17,168 nucleotides of DNA from positions 1-17,168 of the forward strand of contig JAIWNN010000134.1 in assembly GCA_020216805.1 (NCBI GenBank), read 5' to 3'. Positions 13,894 to 17,168 of this stretch are shown one piece after another (the stretch's first letter is position 1; each line of letters starts with the position of its first letter). The stretch is from Desulfarculus sp. (GTDB taxonomy: Bacteria > Desulfobacterota > Desulfarculia > Desulfarculales > Desulfarculaceae). The notes beneath the pieces are model-generated. The model was not told the origin of the DNA, searched no databases, and saw only the letters and a list, made by a program, of their open reading frames with translations. The position numbers and the translations under genes are program-made.

Positions 13894-14831
13894 AGGCGCG
13901 ACGGCTGATCATCCCGCTGCTCGCCCTGGCGCTGCTGGCCCTGGCCGCGCCGGCCGCGCCAGTCTCGGCCGCGCCGTCCTTCATCGACGACGCCGGCCAG
14001 GAGATCGTCGTCTCCGGCCCCTATCGCCGCATCGTCAGCCTCTACCCGGCCCACACCGACAACCTGGTGGACCTGGGGGCGGGCCATCTGCTGGTCGCCG
14101 CCGGTCCCAGCCCCACCCCCTCCGCCCCGGACCTGCCGCTGGTCAGCTATCGCGACGACCCCGAGCGGGTCATGGCCCTGAATCCCGACCTGGTGCTGCT
14201 GCGCCCGATGGTGGCCCAGGTCCACCCCCAGTTCGTGGCCCGCCTGCGGCAATTCGGGGTGACGGTGGCCTGCCTCCAGCCCGGCGGGGCGGCCGAGCTC
14301 TACCAGTATTGGCGGCGGCTGGGGCTCCTGGCCGGCCGCCAGGCCGAGGCCGAGGCGCTCTGCGCCCGGTTTGAGGCCGATTTGGCCGCCCTCTCGGCCC
14401 GGGTGGCCCATATCCCCGAGGCCCAGCGGCCCCGGGTCTTCTTCGAGTCCATCCACCGTCAGTTCAAGACCTTCGCCCCCGACGCCCTGGCCATCTTCGC
14501 GCTCACCGCCGCCGGCGGGATCAACGCCGCCGCCGACGCCCAGGGCCTGCGCGACAGCGCCATCGCCGAGTACGGCCACGAGCGGGTGCTGGCCCTGGCC
14601 GAGAAGGTGGACGTCTACCTGGCCCAGGTGGGCACCATGAACCGGGTCACGGTGGAGGAGATCGCCGCCACCCCCGGCTTCCAGGCCCTCAAGGCGGTGC
14701 GCGCCGGCCGGGTCCACCTGATCGACGAGCCCCTGGTCAGCCGGCCCACCCCCCGCCTGATCGAGGGCGCGCGCCGGATCCAGGCCCTGCTCTACCCCGA
14801 CCTGCCCCCCGCGCCGGAGGCCCGGCCGTGA
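13890..14831 (+). CDS. btuF: Periplasmic substrate-binding protein of the corrinoid/metal-chelate importer
   Basis: The 313-residue protein has a signal peptide (about residues 5-27, RLIIPLLALALLALAAPAAP then VSAAPS). A TroA/BtuF-type binding fold follows: RRIVSLYPAHTDNLVDLGAG (46-65) opens the first lobe, VMALNPDLVLL (about 94-104) is the family's hallmark strand, and TVEEIAATPGFQALKAVRAGRVHLID (split region about 254-279) closes the second lobe. No lipobox cysteine is present, so it should be soluble in the periplasm. It starts at GTG 13890, overlapping the ATPase stop as GTGA, with GGAGG seven bases upstream. It delivers the ligand to the BtuC-like permease; the ligand is inferred to be a corrinoid or cobalt-tetrapyrrole from operon context. 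A cobalt- or iron-chelate is the alternative. Confidence 0.85.
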   Translation: MKARRLIIPLLALALLALAAPAAPVSAAPSFIDDAGQEIVVSGPYRRIVSLYPAHTDNLVDLGAGHLLVAAGPSPTPSAPDLPLVSYRDDPERVMALNPDLVLLRPMVAQVHPQFVARLRQFGVTVACLQPGGAAELYQYWRRLGLLAGRQAEAEALCARFEADLAALSARVAHIPEAQRPRVFFESIHRQFKTFAPDALAIFALTAAGGINAAADAQGLRDSAIAEYGHERVLALAEKVDVYLAQVGTMNRVTVEEIAATPGFQALKAVRAGRVHLIDEPLVSRPTPRLIEGARRIQALLYPDLPPAPEARP

Positions 14832-16186
14832 AGGCGGTGCTCATCGGCGGGGCGGCCAGCGGGGCGGGCAAGACCACCGTCAGCCTGGCGCTCATCGCCG
14901 CCGCCCGGCGGCGGGGGCTGACGGTGGCCGCCTTCAAGGTCGGCCCGGATTTCATCGACCCCGGCCACCACGCCCTGGCCAGCGGCCGGCCCAGCCACAA
15001 CCTGGACGGCTGGATGCTCACCCCGGCCGAGAACCGGGCCATCTTCGCCCGCCACGCCCAATCCGCCGACCTGGCGGTGATCGAGGGCGTCATGGGCCTC
15101 TACGACGGCTTCAGCCCGCTGGAGGAGACCGGCTCCAGCGCCGAGATGGCCAAGCTGATCGGCGCGCCGGTGCTGCTCACCGTGGGCGCGCGCTCCCTGG
15201 CCCGCTCCCTGGCCGCCCTGGCCCGGGGCTTCCACGGCTTCGATCCCGATCTCGCCTGGGCCGGGCTGGTCGCCAACCAGGTGGGCGGCCCCGGCCACGT
15301 GGAGATCTTGCGCCAGGCCATGACCCTCTGCCCGGGCCTGACCTTCCGGGGCGGCCTGCCCCGCCGGGCCGATCTGGGCTTAAGCGAGCGCCACCTGGGC
15401 CTGGTCACCGCCGAGGACGGCGGCCTGGACGCCTCCGCCTTCGCCCGCCTGGCCGACTGGCTGGAAGAGGCCCTGGACCTGGACGCCCTGATCGGCGACC
15501 TGCCGGAGCTGACCCCCGCCCCGGCCGCCGACCCGCCCCCGGCCCCGCCCCGGGTGCGTATCGGCCTGGCCCGCGACCGCGCCTTCTGCTTCTACTACGC
15601 CGAGAACCTGCGCCGCCTGATGGCCGCCGGGGCGGAGCTGGTCCCCTTCTCGCCCCTGACCGACCCCGGCCTGCCCCCGGACCTGGACGGCCTCTACCTG
15701 GGCGGAGGCTATCCCGAGCTGCACGCCGCCCAACTCGCGGCCAACGCCTCCCTGCGGGCCGCGATCCGCGCCTTCGCCCAAGCCGGCGGGGTGATCTACG
15801 CCGAGTGCGGCGGCATGATGTACCTGGGGCAATCGCTGGCCGACCTGGACGGCGCGGAGCACCCCATGGCCGAGGTCCTGGACCTGCGCACCCGGATGCT
15901 GCCTCGGCTCCAGACCCTGGGCTACCGCCAAGTCGTCACCACCGCCGCCACCCCCCTGGGGCCGGCCGGGACCACCGCCCGGGGCCACGAGTTCCACTAC
16001 TCCGAGCCCTGCCAGGCCCCCGCCAACCCCAACCCCTACCAGGCCCGGGGACGCAAGGGACCCCAACCCCACACCCTGGCCCTGCTCCAGGACCACACCC
16101 TGGCCTCCTACGTCCACCTCCACTTCGGGTCCAACCCCGAACTGGCCCCCAACCTGGTGGCCGCCTGCGCGCGGGGAGGTTTTTAA
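14828..16186 (+). CDS. cbiA: Cobyrinate a,c-diamide synthase
   Basis: CbiA amidates the a and c side chains of cob(II)yrinate using glutamine and ATP in the cytoplasm. The 452-residue length is normal. The N-terminal domain has the P-loop GAASGAGKTT (8-17), KVGPDFIDPGHH (37-48) and VIEGVMGLYDG (84-94). The C-terminal class I glutamine amidotransferase-like domain has LYLGGGYPELHAAQL (289-303), the nucleophile Cys327 in YAECGGMMYLG, RGHEFHYS (385-392) and His432 in YVHLHFGSN. A Pro/Ala linker (about 229-241) joins the domains. It starts at GTG 14828, overlapping the btuF stop as GTGA. The gene is cotranscribed with the importer under the cobalamin riboswitch. The stop codon lies only nine bases before a composite hairpin element that separates it from cbiC. 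Confidence 0.96.
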   Translation: MKAVLIGGAASGAGKTTVSLALIAAARRRGLTVAAFKVGPDFIDPGHHALASGRPSHNLDGWMLTPAENRAIFARHAQSADLAVIEGVMGLYDGFSPLEETGSSAEMAKLIGAPVLLTVGARSLARSLAALARGFHGFDPDLAWAGLVANQVGGPGHVEILRQAMTLCPGLTFRGGLPRRADLGLSERHLGLVTAEDGGLDASAFARLADWLEEALDLDALIGDLPELTPAPAADPPPAPPRVRIGLARDRAFCFYYAENLRRLMAAGAELVPFSPLTDPGLPPDLDGLYLGGGYPELHAAQLAANASLRAAIRAFAQAGGVIYAECGGMMYLGQSLADLDGAEHPMAEVLDLRTRMLPRLQTLGYRQVVTTAATPLGPAGTTARGHEFHYSEPCQAPANPNPYQARGRKGPQPHTLALLQDHTLASYVHLHFGSNPELAPNLVAACARGGF

Positions 16187-16195
16187 TGAAAGTCG

Positions 16196-16404
16196 CCGGG
16201 GGAAAACTTTTTTGGGAAAAAAGTTTTCCCCCGGACCCCCTTTCAAAAAACTTTTGGCGGACTGCGTTTTCGCATCCCCGCGCCCAGCGCGGGGATGCGA
16301 AAACGCAGTCCTGGTGGCCATCCCAGCGCCACGCGAAAACATATATGCCCTTTTAGGAGGGGGTGTGGGGGGACCCTTTTGGGGCACCAAAAGGGTCCCC
16401 CCAC
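16196..16404. repeat. Composite hairpin element, copy 2 (complete, shorter)
   Basis: The layout is the same as at 5969-6222. Module 1 is an 18-bp perfect stem with GGG loop (16196-16234), left arm CCGGGGGAAAACTTTTTT, followed by linker GGACCCCCTTTCAAAAAACTT. Module 2 is a perfect 25-bp stem with CCA loop (16259-16311). CCAGCGCCAC (16323-16332) follows, identical to copy 1, and then CGCGAAAAC. The element ends with a degenerate inverted linker (about 16350-16364) and an 18-bp stem (16365-16382 with 16387-16404). Compared with copy 1, the spacer lacks the small hairpin and the closing module has diverged in sequence while staying fully paired. It lies within the cbi operon between cbiA and cbiC. 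Confidence 0.75.
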
Positions 16405-16415
16405 GAAAAGAAAAA

Positions 16416-17063
16416 ATGACCCAACCCACTGACTGGAACATCGCGCCGGCCGAGATCGAGGCCCGCAGTTTCGCGATCATCGACCACGAGGCCGGGGAGC
16501 ATGGCTGGGAGCCGGCGGCCTGGACCATCGTGCGCCGGATGATCCACACCAGCGGGGATTTCTCCTGGATCGACACGGTGCGGATGCACCCCGGGGCCAT
16601 CGCCGCCGGGATCGCCGCCCTGCGGGCCGGCCGGCCGATCTACACCGACACCCGCATGGCCCAGGCCGGCATCGCCAAGGCGCTGCTGGCCCGCTGGGGG
16701 GTGGAGCCGCTCTGCCTGGTGGACGACCCGGCCACGGCGGCCATGGCCCAGGCCCGGGGCGTCACCCGCTCCCTGGCCGGCATCGACCTCTCCCTGGAGC
16801 GGATGGAGGGCGGCATCTACGCCATCGGCAACGCCCCCACCGCCCTCTATCGCCTGCTGGAGCAGGCGGCGGCCGGCCGGGCCCGGCCCGCCCTGGTCAT
16901 CGGCCTGCCGGTGGGTTTCGTCAACGCCGCCGAGAGCAAACAGGCCCTGGCCGACCAGGACGCCCTGCCCTATATCACCGCCCTGGGACGCAAGGGCGGC
17001 TCCAACCTGGCGGCCGCGGTCGTCAACGCCCTGGCCCGGTTGGCGCTGGAGGAGGAGAGTTAG
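16416..17063 (+). CDS. cbiC: Cobalt-precorrin-8 (precorrin-8X) methylmutase
   Basis: CbiC moves a methyl group from C-11 to C-12 of the corrin precursor, giving (cobalt-)hydrogenobyrinate. The 215-residue protein matches the family: EIEARSFAIID (13-23), the catalytic His44 in VRRMIHTSGDF, AALRAGRPIYTDTRMAQAGI (67-86), YAIGNAPTALYRL (135-147), VIGLPVGFVNAAESK (161-175) and GRKGGSN (191-197). ATG 16416 is chosen from family length, but its ribosome site is poor (GAAAAGAAAAAATG). An in-frame GTG at 16365 follows AGGAGGGGGT closely, yet would begin inside the repeat hairpin and add 17 residues not typical of the family. It is in the same operon as cbiA, but is separated from it by a hairpin element. 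Confidence 0.95.
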   Translation: MTQPTDWNIAPAEIEARSFAIIDHEAGEHGWEPAAWTIVRRMIHTSGDFSWIDTVRMHPGAIAAGIAALRAGRPIYTDTRMAQAGIAKALLARWGVEPLCLVDDPATAAMAQARGVTRSLAGIDLSLERMEGGIYAIGNAPTALYRLLEQAAAGRARPALVIGLPVGFVNAAESKQALADQDALPYITALGRKGGSNLAAAVVNALARLALEEES

Positions 17064-17069
17064 GGCCAG

Positions 17070-17168
17070 CCGGGGAACCCCTTTCTTGAAAGAAAGGGGT
17101 TCCCCGGACCCCTCCCCAAAGAACTTTATTGGGTTCGCGTTTTTTCCCGCGCGGAGCGCGGGAAAAAA
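17070..17168. repeat. Composite hairpin element, copy 3 (cut by window end)
   Basis: Module 1 is an 18-bp perfect stem (17070-17087 with 17090-17107), left arm CCGGGGAACCCCTTTCTT, beginning seven bases after the cbiC stop codon. The linker GGACCCCTCCCCAAAGAACT follows. Module 2 is truncated: TTTTTTCCCGCGC (17140-17152), loop GGA, and its complement GCGCGGGAAAAAA (17156-17168), which reaches the last base of the window. If the stem has the 25-bp length seen in copy 2, the sequence should continue CGCGAACCCAAT. Confidence 0.7.

Overview
The window is about 17 kb of very G+C-rich bacterial DNA with tightly packed genes. The gene set suggests a strictly anaerobic member of the Desulfobacterota (former Deltaproteobacteria), possibly Desulfarculus-like. 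The reasons are an oxygen-sensitive class III ribonucleotide reductase, a signal-peptide-bearing (periplasmic) CbiK cobaltochelatase of the type known from Desulfovibrio, anaerobic-type cbi genes, and a split TauE/SafE transporter. The taxonomic guess comes from gene content only.

Left part (minus strand): the 5' end of a porin-like outer-membrane protein gene (1-280) lies behind a long non-coding region that includes an A+T-rich island (about 480-715). Next come the two halves of a TauE/SafE (TSUP) anion exporter encoded as separate genes (1035-1424 and 1476-2741), and then lipB (2862-3503).

Middle (plus strand): diverging from lipB is an anaerobic nucleotide-reduction operon: nrdD (3805), a small CxxC redoxin (6262), nrdG (6503) and a metallo-beta-lactamase-fold protein that has lost its metal ligands (7275-8183). 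The nrdD promoter has a good NrdR-box match between its -35 and -10 elements. After a terminator comes a Tim44-domain membrane protein (8357) and an omptin-family outer-membrane protease with all four catalytic residues (9594-10616).

Right part (plus strand): a promoter, a cobalamin riboswitch and an intrinsic terminator precede a corrinoid operon. It encodes periplasmic cobaltochelatase CbiK, a BtuCDF-type ABC importer, cobyrinate a,c-diamide synthase CbiA and precorrin/cobalt-precorrin-8 methylmutase CbiC. From btuC to cbiA the genes overlap end to start.

The most unusual structure is a family of composite hairpin elements inside both operons, between nrdD and the redoxin gene (5969-6222) and between cbiA and cbiC (16196-16404), with a third copy cut by the window end (17070-17168). 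Each starts with an 18-bp perfect hairpin bounded by CCGGGG/CCCCGG. A GGACCCC...AACTT linker follows, and then a second perfect hairpin of about 25 bp with a 3-nt loop. In the two complete copies there is also a CCAGCGCCAC core and an inverted copy of the first module. The stem sequences differ between copies while pairing is preserved. I regard this as the best candidate for something undescribed. No tRNA, rRNA, CRISPR array or transposase gene was seen.
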